A stretch of DNA of 12,204 nt. It comes from Candidatus Omnitrophota bacterium (GTDB taxonomy: Bacteria > Omnitrophota > Gorgyraeia > Gygaellales > Profunditerraquicolaceae). The notes below the pieces were generated by a model. It did not search any database. It saw only the letters and a program-made list of their open reading frames with translations, and was not told where the DNA came from. Positions 1 to 7,587 of the stretch are shown in pieces. The DNA is taken from the NCBI GenBank assembly GCA_030691725.1, contig JAUYDQ010000131.1, forward strand, positions 1 to 12,204, read 5' to 3'. Position 1 is the stretch's first letter; every line of letters begins with the position of its first letter. Both the position numbers and the translations under genes were made by a program.

Positions 1-125
1 GTATAATAAATTTCATTGAGTTTGGACCGGGTAAGGTCTTAAGAGGCCTTATGCGCCGCATTGATGAGGCAGCACAAGTAATAAATATTGAAAAGAAGGA
101 AGATATATTAAATTTAAGTAAGTAG
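1..125 (+). CDS. fabD: Malonyl-CoA:ACP transacylase, C-terminal end (partial)
   Basis: Only the last 40 codons are present, read from position 3 to the TAG at 123-125. The translated tail begins IINFIEFGPGKVLRGLMRRI, which matches the conserved C-terminal part of FabD (typically FIEIGPGKVLxGLxKRI). FabD moves malonyl groups from CoA to acyl carrier protein, the entry step of type II fatty acid elongation in the cytoplasm. The catalytic GHSxG serine and the His would lie upstream of the window and cannot be checked. Its position directly before fabG, acpP and fabF is the classic fab cluster order and supports the call. The gap to fabG is 71 bp and carries a palindromic repeat. Confidence 0.85.
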   Translation, partial: IINFIEFGPGKVLRGLMRRIDEAAQVINIEKKEDILNLSK

Positions 126-133
126 CGAATGCA

Positions 134-183
134 GTAGGGACTGTCCCTACTAAGCGAGATGAGTATTACTAGCGAGATAAGCC
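134..183 (+). repeat. Intergenic palindromic repeat, copy 1 (fabD-fabG)
   Basis: The core GTAGGGACTGTCCCTAC at 134-150 is a perfect palindrome around a central T. It is followed by an asymmetric arm holding two near-identical boxes, AGCGAGATGAG at 153-163 and AGCGAGATAAG at 171-181, 18 bp apart start to start, ending in GCC at 181-183. The same architecture recurs before leuD, leuB and nadD. The arm ends 13 nt before the fabG ATG and just upstream of its AAAGGAGA ribosome binding site. I see no coding capacity. The function is unknown. Confidence 0.8.
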
Positions 184-196
184 AAAAGGAGATTGA

Positions 197-940
197 ATGC
201 GTCTTGAAAATAAAGTAGCTTTTATTACCGGTGCAGCTCAGGGGATCGGCAGAGAGATTGCCCTGAAGTTTGCCGCAGAAGGAGCGGATATCGTTGTTGG
301 CGATATAAACCTCCAGAAGGCAACCCAGACGAAGCTTGAGATTGAGGCCTTAGGCAGGAATGCTTTGGCATTAGAGCTGGATGTTACTGATTACGCAAAG
401 CTTACTGAAGCAGTAAACAAAATTCTTGACAAATTCAAGAAGGTTGATATATTAATTAACAACGCTGGCATCACCAAAGACAATCTTTTACTGCGTATGA
501 GTGATGCAGAGTGGGATGCGGTCCTTAATGTAAACTTAAAGGGCACCTTTAATTGTACTAAAGCTGTATCCCGTTTAATGATAAAACAGCGTTACGGCAA
601 GATTATTAACATTGCTTCGATCATTGGCATAATAGGGAATCCGGGACAGGCAAATTATTCTGCTTCTAAAGCGGGGATAATTGCCTTAACTAAAACTACA
701 GCTAAGGAATTAGCCAGTCGCAATATAAATGTTAATGCTATAGCTCCTGGATTCATTCAAACCGAAATGACAGCCAAGCTTCCTGAGGATTTGAAGCAGA
801 AGATGCAGGACGCAATTCCCTTAGGCAGGTTTGGCAGTCCTGTTGATGTTGCTAGTGTATGTGTGTTTTTGGCATCTGAGGAGGCAAGTTATATTACCGG
901 CCAGACTATAATTGTGGATGGCGGTATGGTCATGGTATAA
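197..940 (+). CDS. fabG: 3-oxoacyl-[ACP] reductase
   Basis: This is a 247-aa short-chain dehydrogenase/reductase, the usual FabG length. It reduces 3-oxoacyl-ACP to 3-hydroxyacyl-ACP with NADPH in each round of fatty acid elongation. Visible features are the TGxxxGxG cofactor loop at residues 11-18, NNAG at 88-91, and the catalytic set Asn113, Ser141, Tyr154 and Lys158 (YSASK). The C-terminus ITGQTIIVDGGMVMV is typical of the family. The start is fixed by AAAGGAGA (186-192) and the canonical N-terminus MRLENKVAFITGAAQGIG. It lies between fabD and acpP, which separates it from the many other SDR enzymes. A stable hairpin follows the stop codon. Confidence 0.95.
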   Translation: MRLENKVAFITGAAQGIGREIALKFAAEGADIVVGDINLQKATQTKLEIEALGRNALALELDVTDYAKLTEAVNKILDKFKKVDILINNAGITKDNLLLRMSDAEWDAVLNVNLKGTFNCTKAVSRLMIKQRYGKIINIASIIGIIGNPGQANYSASKAGIIALTKTTAKELASRNINVNAIAPGFIQTEMTAKLPEDLKQKMQDAIPLGRFGSPVDVASVCVFLASEEASYITGQTIIVDGGMVMV

Positions 941-943
941 TTC

Positions 944-987
944 GCCCAAACAACTTACGTTCACTCACTGTTGCGTAAGTTGTGGGC
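944..987 (+). other. Stable hairpin between fabG and acpP
   Basis: The arms are GCCCA (944-948) plus CAACTTACG (951-959), pairing with CGTAAGTTG (974-982) plus TGGGC (983-987). That gives 14 base pairs interrupted only by a two-A bulge at 949-950, with a loop of about 14 nt. No T-run follows, so it is not a standard intrinsic terminator. It ends 7 nt before the acpP ribosome binding site. An mRNA-processing or stabilising element that decouples acpP expression from fabG is a reasonable inference. Confidence 0.65.
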
Positions 988-994
988 TCGTTAA

Positions 995-1003
995 AAGGAG
1001 GAG
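995..1003 (+). promoter_or_regulatory. Very strong ribosome binding site of acpP
   Basis: AAGGAGGAG sits 6 nt before the acpP ATG at 1010. It is the best Shine-Dalgarno match in the window and fits the high protein dosage expected of acyl carrier protein. Neighbouring fabF and leuC have hardly any recognisable site. Confidence 0.8.
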
Positions 1004-1009
1004 ACAAGA

Positions 1010-1249
1010 ATGGCAGTGCAAGATAAAGTTAAATCTATAATAGCGGAACAGCTGGGAGTAAAACCGGAAGAAGTCACTCCTGAGGCATCATTTATTGATG
1101 ACTTAGGTGCGGATTCTTTAGATACCGTAGAGTTGGTAATGGCCTTAGAAGAGGAGTTCGGTATTGAAATACCAGACGATGACGCCGAAAAAATTACTAC
1201 TGTTGGCGATGCTATTAAGTATATTGAAGAAAAGACTGCTAATAAGTAG
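1010..1249 (+). CDS. acpP: Acyl carrier protein
   Basis: This is a 79-aa acidic protein of normal ACP length. It carries growing acyl chains as thioesters on a 4'-phosphopantetheine arm and shuttles them between FabD, FabG, FabF and the other fatty acid enzymes. The attachment site is the Asp-Ser-Leu motif (GADSLD) with Ser36, followed by the recognition helix [20 protein letters not shown] (39-58) and ITTVGDAI near the end. The very strong ribosome binding site and the hairpins on both sides (944-987 and 1279-1307) suggest separate control of its level. Position and motifs leave little room for another carrier-protein role such as polyketide synthesis. Confidence 0.97.
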   Translation: MAVQDKVKSIIAEQLGVKPEEVTPEASFIDDLGADSLDTVELVMALEEEFGIEIPDDDAEKITTVGDAIKYIEEKTANK

Positions 1250-1278
1250 TCATCAATATAAATTTGAACTTTAAGTCC

Positions 1279-1307
1279 TACCCCGCCATTTGCTTTTTGG
1301 CGGGGTA
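1279..1307 (+). terminator. Probable intrinsic terminator or attenuator after acpP
   Basis: A perfect 10-bp GC-rich stem, TACCCCGCCA (1279-1288) with TGGCGGGGTA (1298-1307), has a 9-nt loop and is followed by AATTTTATAA. The tail is only moderately U-rich, so termination may be partial, letting some transcripts continue into fabF 20 nt downstream. It could also protect the 3' end of a short abundant acpP mRNA. Confidence 0.65.
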
Positions 1308-1326
1308 AATTTTATAACAAAAGATT

Positions 1327-2571
1327 ATGCAAAAGAACAGAGTAGTAGTTACAGGGTTAGGAGTAATAACTCCTTTAGGAAACGATGTTCCTACTTTCTG
1401 GAGTGCTTTAAAATCCGGAAAGAGCGGTGCAGGCCCTATTACTTCCTTTGATACTTCAGGTTTTGATTCGCGCATTGCTGCTGAAATCAAAGGTTTCGAT
1501 CCGATTTTATACGGAATATCGGTTAAGGACGCCAGGCGCCTGGAAAAATTTGTACAGTATGCAGTTGCATCTAGCAAACAGGCAATAACTGATGCCGGTT
1601 TAAATTTAGAGAAAGAAGACAGGCGTAGAATCGGCGTTTTAATTGGTTCAGGGATAGGCGGGTTATATACTATAGAAGAGCAAAATAAGATCTACCTGAA
1701 CAAAGGGCCTTCGAGGTTATCGCCGTTTCTGATACCTATGTTAATTGTTAATGAAGCTGCCGGACAGGTGGCTATCAATTTTGGATTAAAGGGCCCCAAT
1801 TCTTGCGTAGCCACCGCTTGTGCTTCGGGTGCGCATGCCATAGGCGATGCTTCCAGGATTATTGAACGCGGCGATGCAGATGTAATGATTTGTGGTGGGA
1901 CCGAGAGCTGTATAGTGGCTACAGGCGTAGGAGGATTCTGCGCTTTGAAGGCGCTTTCTACCAGAAATGATGAGCCAGAGAAGGCCAGCCGTCCATTTGA
2001 TGCTCAGCGCGATGGTTTTGTGATAGCAGAGGGCTGCGGTTTAGTTGTTTTGGAAAGCCTAGAGCATGCTAAAAAAAGAAAAGCGCATATATATGCAGAG
2101 TTGTGCGGATATGGTATGTCCTGTGATGCTTATCATATTACTGCACCTAACCCTGATGGTGAAGGCCCAGCACAGGCAATGAGAGAAGCATTAAAAGATG
2201 GCCAACTTAATCCCGAGGATATAGATTACATTAACGCGCACGGAACTTCCACTAAACTGAATGATAAGGTTGAGTCAATGGCCATAAAGATAGCCTTTGG
2301 TGCTTACGCCAAGAAAACCATGGTTTCTTCCACTAAGTCTATGACCGGCCATATGCTGGGAGCAGCCGGCGGTGTAGAATTTGTGGTCTGCGCTTTGGCA
2401 ATAAGAGATGGCGTAGTGCCTCCCACCATAAATTATGAATACCCCGATCCTGATTGCGACCTGGATTATGTTGCGAACACTGCCCGCGAAACAGAAGTCG
2501 ATGTCTGCCTATCCAATTCTTTAGGTTTTGGCGGCCACAATGCTACGCTCGCTGTAAAAAAATTCAAGTAA
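1327..2571 (+). CDS. fabF: 3-oxoacyl-[ACP] synthase II
   Basis: This is a 414-aa condensing enzyme of the KAS II type. It extends acyl-ACP by two carbons using malonyl-ACP. The catalytic residues stand at the expected places: Cys165 ([11 protein letters not shown]), His305 (NAHGTST), Lys337 (STKSMTGH) and His342, with the C-terminal SLGFGGHN loop whose Phe401 matches the FabF gating position. The residue after HGTST is Lys rather than the common Pro, a small deviation. The start at 1327 gives the canonical [18 protein letters not shown], but it has no clear ribosome binding site. It lies 77 bp after acpP, behind a hairpin, and leuC begins only 3 nt after its stop. Confidence 0.95.
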   Translation: MQKNRVVVTGLGVITPLGNDVPTFWSALKSGKSGAGPITSFDTSGFDSRIAAEIKGFDPILYGISVKDARRLEKFVQYAVASSKQAITDAGLNLEKEDRRRIGVLIGSGIGGLYTIEEQNKIYLNKGPSRLSPFLIPMLIVNEAAGQVAINFGLKGPNSCVATACASGAHAIGDASRIIERGDADVMICGGTESCIVATGVGGFCALKALSTRNDEPEKASRPFDAQRDGFVIAEGCGLVVLESLEHAKKRKAHIYAELCGYGMSCDAYHITAPNPDGEGPAQAMREALKDGQLNPEDIDYINAHGTSTKLNDKVESMAIKIAFGAYAKKTMVSSTKSMTGHMLGAAGGVEFVVCALAIRDGVVPPTINYEYPDPDCDLDYVANTARETEVDVCLSNSLGFGGHNATLAVKKFK

Positions 2572-2574
2572 ACC

Positions 2575-3855
2575 ATGCCTCATACAATAGCTGAGAAAAT
2601 ATTATTAGCGCATACGGATGAAAAGGATATTCATCCCGGTGATTTTATCGAGGCCAAAGTGGACCTCGCTTTAGGTAATGATATTACTGCGCCTTTTGCT
2701 ATAGAGGAATTTAGAAAGTCAGGAGTCAAGCGGGTTTTTAATAATCAAAAGATAGTCCTGGTGCCTGACCATTTTGCTCCGGCAAAAGACTTAAAGAGCG
2801 CAAATCAATGCAGGATAATGGCGGATTTTGCCAAAGAGCAGAAAATAAAGAATTATTTTGAAGTCGGATGCATGGGGATTGAGCATGTGCTTTTACCTGA
2901 GAAAGGATTAATTTCTCCTGGTGATTTAGTGATTGGCGCAGATTCCCATACCTGTACCTATGGAGCATTAGGTAGCTTTGCCACTGGCGTAGGCTCAACA
3001 GATTTGGCCAGGGCATTTATTGATGGAAGATGCTGGTTTAAGGTACCTGCGACTATAAAATTTATCTATAAAGGTAAACTGAAGAAATGGGTGAGCGGTA
3101 AAGATTTGATTCTTTATACTATAGGCCAGATTGGCGTGGATGGAGCATTGGAAAAAGTTATGGAGTTTAGAGGCCCTGTGATTAATAAATTAAGCATGGA
3201 CGATAGATTCGCTATGTCTAATATGGCTATCGAGGCAGGGGGGGCCAGTGGCATTATTGAGCCAGATAAAGTTACTTTTGATTTTATGAAGAAAGTCAGG
3301 GGCCAGAAGTTTAGTGCGAAGAGTAAAAAAATACGCACATTAAGAAGCGATTCCGATGCCCATTACGAAAAAATATATGAATACGATGTTTCTAAACTAG
3401 AGCCACTTGTGGCCTGTCCACATTTACCCAGCAATGTAAAGCCTGCTGCAAAATTAGGGGATATAACTCTTGACCAGGTAGTTATCGGTTCATGTACTAA
3501 CGGCAGGATTTCGGATTTAAGGATTGCAGCTAAGATTTTAAAAGGTAAAAAGATTAAGCTAGGCTTACGATTAATTGTGATTCCTGCGACGCAAAAGATT
3601 TATCTGGAGGCAGTAAAAGAAGGTTTAGCAGAAATATTTGTTCAGGCAGGAGGCGTGTTTTCTACTCCTACCTGTGGCCCCTGTTTAGGCGGGCATATGG
3701 GAATCTTGACTGAAGGCGAAAGGTGCCTGGCTACCACCAATAGAAACTTTATCGGCAGGATGGGCAGCCCTAAATCAGAGGTTTACTTAACCAGCCCCGC
3801 AGTAGCCGCTGCATCGGCCATAAAAGGAAGAATTGTCCATCCTGAGGCTCTCTAG
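2575..3855 (+). CDS. leuC: 3-isopropylmalate dehydratase, large subunit
   Basis: This 426-aa aconitase-family protein has the short form shared with archaeal-type LeuC/homoaconitase large subunits. With LeuD it isomerises 2-isopropylmalate to 3-isopropylmalate in leucine synthesis. The iron-sulfur ligands are visible as Cys307 (IGSCTNGR) and the pair Cys367/Cys370 ([10 protein letters not shown]). Other family landmarks are DHFAP (65-69) and [13 protein letters not shown] (121-133). The N-terminus [13 protein letters not shown] is canonical, 3 nt after the fabF stop, so translation is probably coupled. This enzyme type can also act on citraconate or homoaconitate relatives. The leuD-leuB neighbours favour leucine, with a possible second role in citramalate-derived isoleucine synthesis. 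Confidence 0.9.
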   Translation: MPHTIAEKILLAHTDEKDIHPGDFIEAKVDLALGNDITAPFAIEEFRKSGVKRVFNNQKIVLVPDHFAPAKDLKSANQCRIMADFAKEQKIKNYFEVGCMGIEHVLLPEKGLISPGDLVIGADSHTCTYGALGSFATGVGSTDLARAFIDGRCWFKVPATIKFIYKGKLKKWVSGKDLILYTIGQIGVDGALEKVMEFRGPVINKLSMDDRFAMSNMAIEAGGASGIIEPDKVTFDFMKKVRGQKFSAKSKKIRTLRSDSDAHYEKIYEYDVSKLEPLVACPHLPSNVKPAAKLGDITLDQVVIGSCTNGRISDLRIAAKILKGKKIKLGLRLIVIPATQKIYLEAVKEGLAEIFVQAGGVFSTPTCGPCLGGHMGILTEGERCLATTNRNFIGRMGSPKSEVYLTSPAVAAASAIKGRIVHPEAL

Positions 3856-3863
3856 CATAGCCA

Positions 3864-3910
3864 GTAGGGACTGTCCCACGACAAGAAACGGGCTGATTGT
3901 GAGATACGCG
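3864..3910 (+). repeat. Intergenic palindromic repeat, copy 2 (leuC-leuD)
   Basis: GTAGGGACTGTCCCAC (3864-3879) carries the same core as copy 1. It continues as GACAAGAAACGGGC, then TGATTGTGAGAT, aligning with the downstream arms of the copies before fabG and leuB. Its CCAGTAGGGAC entry and CCCACGACAAG exit are shared exactly with copy 5 before nadD, making those two a subfamily. The arm ends 1 nt before the leuD ATG (3912), so leuD's initiation region lies inside the repeat. Confidence 0.75.
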
Positions 3911-3911
3911 A

Positions 3912-4400
3912 ATGATTATAAAAGGTAAGGCACATAAATTTGGCAATGATATTAATACCGACGATATTATCGCAGCCAAATATTTAGTTACAACCGACGA
4001 AAAAGAATTAGGCAGGCACTGTATGGAGAATATCGCAGCGGATTTCCCCGGCAAAGTCAGCAAGGGCGATATTATAGTAGCAGGCAAGAACTTTGGTTGC
4101 GGTTCGTCACGGGAACACGCACCGCGGGCATTAAAGGGTTGCGGTGTCGCCGCAGTGGTTGCGCGCAGTTTCGCCGGCATATTTTTCAGAAATTCCATAA
4201 ATGTGGGCCTGCCATTTTTGCAATTAGCCGAGATAGATAAAATAAAAGACGGTGATTTACTTGAAATAGATTTAACCGGTGGTATAATAAAAAATCTGAG
4301 CACGGGAAAAACTTATAAAACAGAGCCCTTCCCTGAGTTTTTGGAAGAGATTATCAAAAAGGGCGGTTTGATAAATTATATAAAGAACCGTAAGCAGTAG
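3912..4400 (+). CDS. leuD: 3-isopropylmalate dehydratase, small subunit
   Basis: This 162-aa swivelling-domain subunit is typical of the short archaeal-type LeuD. It pairs with the LeuC encoded just upstream. Landmarks are the N-terminal GKAHKFGNDINTDDI, the substrate-loop segment YLVTT (24-28) and NFGCGSSREHAP (79-90). From memory of work on the Methanocaldococcus paralogues, Val in the YLxx loop fits isopropylmalate, while the homoaconitase paralogue has Arg; this supports LeuD but is not proof. The gap to leuC is 56 bp and is filled by a repeat that also holds the start region. The TAG stop (4398-4400) lies inside the next repeat copy. Confidence 0.9.
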   Translation: MIIKGKAHKFGNDINTDDIIAAKYLVTTDEKELGRHCMENIAADFPGKVSKGDIIVAGKNFGCGSSREHAPRALKGCGVAAVVARSFAGIFFRNSINVGLPFLQLAEIDKIKDGDLLEIDLTGGIIKNLSTGKTYKTEPFPEFLEEIIKKGGLINYIKNRKQ

Positions 4401-4486
4401 GGACTGACTCCGCAGATACTGAACTTATTAGAAACCAAGGTGTCTGTCCCTACCTAGCGAAATAAGCGTCGATTGCGAGATGAGCC
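4397..4486 (+). repeat. Intergenic palindromic repeat, copy 3, with expanded centre (leuD-leuB)
   Basis: The outer arms GTAGGGACTGACTCC (4397-4411) and GGTGTCTGTCCCTAC (4439-4453) pair over 13 of 15 positions around a 27-nt loop. Compared with the 17-bp core of copy 1, about 40 nt are inserted at the centre (4407-4446), with CTG on both sides. The downstream arm has boxes AGCGAAATAAG (4456-4466) and TGCGAGATGAG (4474-4484), 18 bp apart as in copy 1, then CC. The leuD stop codon lies at its left end. Confidence 0.8.
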
Positions 4487-4491
4487 AAAAT

Positions 4492-5541
4492 ATGTATAAG
4501 ATAGCCGTAATTCCCGGAGACGGGACTGGCCCCGAAGTGATTCGCGAAGGCCTTAAGGTCCTGGAGGCGGTAAGTCAAAAATATAAGTTTAAATACGAAA
4601 CCAAGATTTTTGACTTCGGCGGCGAACGATACTTAAAGACAGGCAAGACCTTAGAAGATAAAGATATTGAAGAGCTGAAGAAATATTCTGCCATTTATCT
4701 AGGTGCAATAGGCCACCTTAAGGTAAAGCCAGGGATTTTGGAAACAGGCCTACTCTTAAAATTAAGATTTTCTTTAGACCAATATATTAATTTACGGCCG
4801 ATAAAACTTTACAATGCTGATTTTTGTCCTTTGAAAGACAAAAAGCCCGAGGATGTTGATTTTGTGGTGGTCCGAGAGAATTCCGAAGGGCTTTATAAAG
4901 GGATGGGCGAATTTAAGGACAAAGGCACTAGAGATGAAATAGCCATTCAAATTTCCTATAATACACGCAAGGGTGTAGAACGCTGTATCCGCTACGCTTT
5001 TGATTACTGCCGAAAGCGAAATATTAAGAAAAAACTTACTCTCTGCGGTAAAACCAATGTTTTGACCTTTGCCTGGGATCTTTGGGAGCGGACTTTCAAT
5101 GAAATTGCCAAAGAGTATCCGGATATAACCACTGATTATGCGCATGTGGATGCTACGACAATGTGGTTTGTGAAGAATCCGGAATGGTTCGATGTAATTG
5201 TAACGGATAATATGTTCGGGGATATTATTACGGATTTAGGAGCAATGATTCAGGGTGGTATGGGTATTGCTGCTGGTGGGAACATTAACCCCCAAGGCGT
5301 ATCAATGTTTGAGCCCATCGGCGGAAGCGCGCCTAAATACACCGGTAAAAATGTAATTAATCCCCTGGCTGCGATTTGTGCATTAGGGATGTTACTGGAG
5401 AATTTAGGAGAAGTAAAAGCCGGGGAAGCAGTTGAGGAAGCAGTGATAAAAGTGGTTAATAAAGAATTAAAATCTCTTGCTGCGGGCAAGATGGGTTATT
5501 CCACAACCGAAGTAGGGGATTTGGTGGTGAAATCACTATGA
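4492..5541 (+). CDS. leuB: 3-isopropylmalate dehydrogenase
   Basis: This 349-aa isocitrate/isopropylmalate dehydrogenase-family protein oxidatively decarboxylates 3-isopropylmalate with NAD+, the step after LeuCD. The N-terminus [16 protein letters not shown] is canonical. Substrate and metal motifs are [27 protein letters not shown], and the [11 protein letters not shown] segment with its aspartates; GGSAP lies in the cofactor region. An in-frame ATG at 4480 would add four residues but lies in a repeat box that is not a start codon in the homologous copy before fabG, so I prefer 4492. The stop overlaps the asd start (ATGA). The subfamily can also act on tartrate or homoisocitrate, but gene context points to leucine. 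Confidence 0.88.
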   Translation: MYKIAVIPGDGTGPEVIREGLKVLEAVSQKYKFKYETKIFDFGGERYLKTGKTLEDKDIEELKKYSAIYLGAIGHLKVKPGILETGLLLKLRFSLDQYINLRPIKLYNADFCPLKDKKPEDVDFVVVRENSEGLYKGMGEFKDKGTRDEIAIQISYNTRKGVERCIRYAFDYCRKRNIKKKLTLCGKTNVLTFAWDLWERTFNEIAKEYPDITTDYAHVDATTMWFVKNPEWFDVIVTDNMFGDIITDLGAMIQGGMGIAAGGNINPQGVSMFEPIGGSAPKYTGKNVINPLAAICALGMLLENLGEVKAGEAVEEAVIKVVNKELKSLAAGKMGYSTTEVGDLVVKSL

Positions 5542-6554
5542 AAAAATACAATATTGCCGTTATTGGGGTGGGCGCAGTAGGCATAGAGATGTTGCGTTGT
5601 TTAAGGCAGCGTAATTTTCCTATCGCAGAATTACGTGTTTTTGCCCGCTCAGCCAGAGAAATTGAAGTCGATGGACAAAAATATTCTGTAAATGTAATTT
5701 CTCCTGAAGGATTCCAGGGTATAGATATAGCTTTGTTTGCGGGAACCGAAGGAGAAAAGGGCGCGGCTGTAACCTATGCTTCTGAAGCACTAAAAAGAGG
5801 AGTAGTGGTAATTGATAATGGCGCGGATTTTAGAATGGATCCCAAAGTGCCTTTGGTTGTGCCTGAAGTGAATGCCAAAGATGTAAAAAAGCACAAGGGA
5901 ATAATTGCCAATCCGAATTGCTCTACTATACAGCTGGTTGTGGCCTTATGGCCGATTTATAAGAAAGCAGGGATTAAAAGATTAGTCGTAACTACTTTGC
6001 AGGCATCTTCGGGTGCAGGCAGGTCAGCGGTTGAGCAATTAAAAGAAGAACTCTCTCAGATTGCTGCTGGAGAATATAAAGATGTGCAGGCTCAGGTACA
6101 AAATAAATCACTGCCTCAGCAGCTGGGCTATAATGTCTTTCCGCATATCGGAGGCTTTGGAGAATTTGATTATACTACTGAAGAGTGGAAGTTGGTTAAA
6201 GAAACCCGTAAGATTATGCACGATGATAGAATTAAGATTTCTGCCACCTGCGTCAGGGTTCCGGTAAGGACTGGTCATTCAGAGTCAGTATATGTTGAGA
6301 CTGTCAAACCGCTTGAACCGGATAAAACAAAAGATATTCTTTCCCAGGCCCCGGGCGTAATCGTAATAGACGAACCCAAAAGTAACCTTTATCCTATGCC
6401 CAAAGATATAGAAGGAAAAGATGAAGTTTTTGTGGGCCGTATCAGACGCGACCCCTTCATAAAGAATGGTCTTTGGTTATGGATTGTCTCTGATAACCTG
6501 CGCAAAGGTGCTGCACTAAATGCTGTCCAGATAGCCGAATTATTGATAAAATAG
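5538..6554 (+). CDS. asd: Aspartate-semialdehyde dehydrogenase
   Basis: This 338-aa enzyme reduces aspartyl phosphate to aspartate semialdehyde with NADPH, the branch step towards lysine/diaminopimelate, threonine and methionine. Visible features are the Rossmann start IAVIGVGAVGIEML (6-19), the nucleophile Cys128 in ANPNCSTIQ, the QASSGAG segment (155-161) and the acid-base His247 in VRTGHSE. The length is typical of the family. The start overlaps the leuB stop as ATGA, so the two are translationally coupled. Clustering of asd with leuCDB joins two amino-acid routes in one transcript. A related N-acetylglutamyl-phosphate reductase (ArgC) is less likely given the PNCSTIQ and TGHSE signatures. 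Confidence 0.94.
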   Translation: MKKYNIAVIGVGAVGIEMLRCLRQRNFPIAELRVFARSAREIEVDGQKYSVNVISPEGFQGIDIALFAGTEGEKGAAVTYASEALKRGVVVIDNGADFRMDPKVPLVVPEVNAKDVKKHKGIIANPNCSTIQLVVALWPIYKKAGIKRLVVTTLQASSGAGRSAVEQLKEELSQIAAGEYKDVQAQVQNKSLPQQLGYNVFPHIGGFGEFDYTTEEWKLVKETRKIMHDDRIKISATCVRVPVRTGHSESVYVETVKPLEPDKTKDILSQAPGVIVIDEPKSNLYPMPKDIEGKDEVFVGRIRRDPFIKNGLWLWIVSDNLRKGAALNAVQIAELLIK

Positions 6555-6609
6555 TCCTGCGATACCCAACCTAAGATAAAAATCAATTCTTAAGGTAAAT
6601 AAATTACGT

Positions 6610-7347
6610 ATGCGTAATATTAAATTGACCATAGAGTATGCCGGCACAAATTACGCCGGATGGCAGGTGCAGAATAAAAAATACAGGACTGTCCAGGAAA
6701 CGTTAGAAAAAGCCCTGCAAAAAGTATTCCAGAAAAGAATAAAGATTATTGGCTCAGGTAGGACTGATGCAGGAGTCCATGCCAGGGCCCAGGCAGCAAA
6801 TTTTAAGACAGATTCCAGTATAGCCATATATAAATTACAAAAGGCCTTAAATACAGTTTTGCCGGATGATATTGCCGTAATTAAAACAGAGGAAGTAGGG
6901 CTAGATTTTCATAGCAGGTTTTCTGCCAAATCAAAAGTTTACCGCTATACAATATTAAATCGCCCGTCCCGGCCTGCAATCTCAAGGGATACGGTTTACT
7001 TTTTTCCTTATTCTTTGAATTTAAAACTGATGCGCAAAGATGCGAGAATTCTCTTGGGTAGGCACAATTTTAAGTCATTCCAAGCAGCGGATAAGAAAAA
7101 AAGAGGCGCTGTCAGAACCATAAAAAATCTTAATATTACTCGCGACAAAGATTTTATCTATATTGATATAGAAGCAGACGGATTTCTCTATAATATGGTA
7201 AGGAATATTGTGGGTACACTTATTGAGATAGGCAGGGGCAAGCTCCCCGAAGGGAGCACAAAGAAGATATTGCCGGCAAGAAATAGACAACTTGCCGGTC
7301 CCGCCGTGCCTGCGAAAGGCCTGTGTTTACTCGAGGTCAAATACTAA
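6610..7347 (+). CDS. truA: tRNA pseudouridine synthase A (positions 38-40)
   Basis: This 245-aa protein isomerises uridines 38-40 of the tRNA anticodon arm to pseudouridine. The catalytic Asp53 lies in GSGRTDAGVHARAQAANF. Other signatures are the N-terminal YAGTNYAGWQVQ, RFSAKSKVYRYTI, GRHNFKSF and the C-terminal DGFLYNMVRNIVGTLIEIGRGK. The 55-bp gap to asd has nothing recognisable; AAGG at 6592-6595 is 14 nt from the ATG, too far for an optimal ribosome binding site. It is probably the last gene of the upstream operon, because the next gap carries a strong promoter. Confidence 0.95.
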   Translation: MRNIKLTIEYAGTNYAGWQVQNKKYRTVQETLEKALQKVFQKRIKIIGSGRTDAGVHARAQAANFKTDSSIAIYKLQKALNTVLPDDIAVIKTEEVGLDFHSRFSAKSKVYRYTILNRPSRPAISRDTVYFFPYSLNLKLMRKDARILLGRHNFKSFQAADKKKRGAVRTIKNLNITRDKDFIYIDIEADGFLYNMVRNIVGTLIEIGRGKLPEGSTKKILPARNRQLAGPAVPAKGLCLLEVKY

Positions 7348-7348
7348 A

Positions 7349-7429
7349 GCTAAAATTTGTATTGTTCATAGATAAGAGTAAGCGTGTTATCTATATCTTT
7401 AGACTTTACCTTAAGAGGCTAATTTTAGC
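7349..7429 (+). other. Nested AT-rich inverted repeats after truA
   Basis: A perfect 8-bp stem, ATAGATAA (7368-7375) with TTATCTAT (7387-7394), has an 11-nt loop. It is enclosed by a 9-bp pair, GCTAAAATT (7349-7357) with AATTTTAGC (7421-7429). The right outer arm is also half of the small palindrome GGCTAATTTTAGCC (7417-7430), which abuts the -35 box of the rplU promoter. The region could end the truA transcript or bind a regulator. Stems are AT-rich and no clear U-run follows, so neither role is certain. Confidence 0.4.
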
Positions 7430-7430
7430 C

Positions 7431-7459
7431 TTGACTCTGCTTATTTAATATGTTATTAT
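7431..7459 (+). promoter_or_regulatory. Sigma70-type promoter with extended -10 for rplU
   Basis: The -35 box TTGACT (7431-7436) is separated by exactly 17 bp from TATTAT (7454-7459), which is preceded by the extended -10 TGT (7451-7453). Transcription would start near 7466, giving a leader of roughly 157 nt before rplU. It is the clearest promoter in the window and lies in the longest gene-free gap (7348-7622). Confidence 0.75.
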
Positions 7460-7473
7460 TATTTTTCTAGCAA

Positions 7474-7587
7474 GAAAATCGCTTCAAAATAACTTCAACA
7501 CGATTTTCAGTGGTTAGCCCCTTCCTTAAAAGGTATAGGAAGGACTACCCTGCTGGGTTTGGAAAGTGTTTTATACTTTCCTATACC
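7474..7587 (+). promoter_or_regulatory. Structured rplU mRNA leader with competing hairpins
   Basis: Four inverted repeats are visible. The first is GAAAATCG (7474-7481) with CGATTTTC (7501-7508). A is CCTTCCT (7520-7526) with AGGAAGG (7537-7543). B is GGTATAGGAA (7532-7541) with TTCCTATACC (7578-7587). C is GGAAAGT (7561-7567) with ACTTTCC (7575-7581). B shares bases with both A and C, so the RNA can form A plus C or B, but not both sets. Leaders that control ribosomal protein genes are well known, including an L21 leader family in Firmicutes. That this is an L21-responsive switch is inference. Confidence 0.5.

Noticed and set aside
944..987. Intrinsic terminator after fabG
   Set aside because: The stem is strong but no T-run follows; it was kept as a hairpin of unknown role.
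1278..1577. 99-codon minus-strand open frame at the start of fabF
   Set aside because: It starts inside fabF and ends in the acpP terminator stem; there is no motif support, so it is a shadow.
3770..4303. 177-codon open frame on the minus strand over leuC/leuD
   Set aside because: It is antisense to the conserved iron-sulfur enzyme genes and reads through repeat copy 2; no domain or start signal supports it.
4492..5541. Tartrate or homoisocitrate dehydrogenase instead of LeuB
   Set aside because: Some motifs resemble these relatives, but direct linkage to leuC and leuD makes isopropylmalate the best-supported substrate.
6685..6694. AGGACTGTCC inside truA as another repeat copy
   Set aside because: Only a short part of the core matches, it lacks the GTAGGG arm and downstream arm, and it encodes normal TruA residues.
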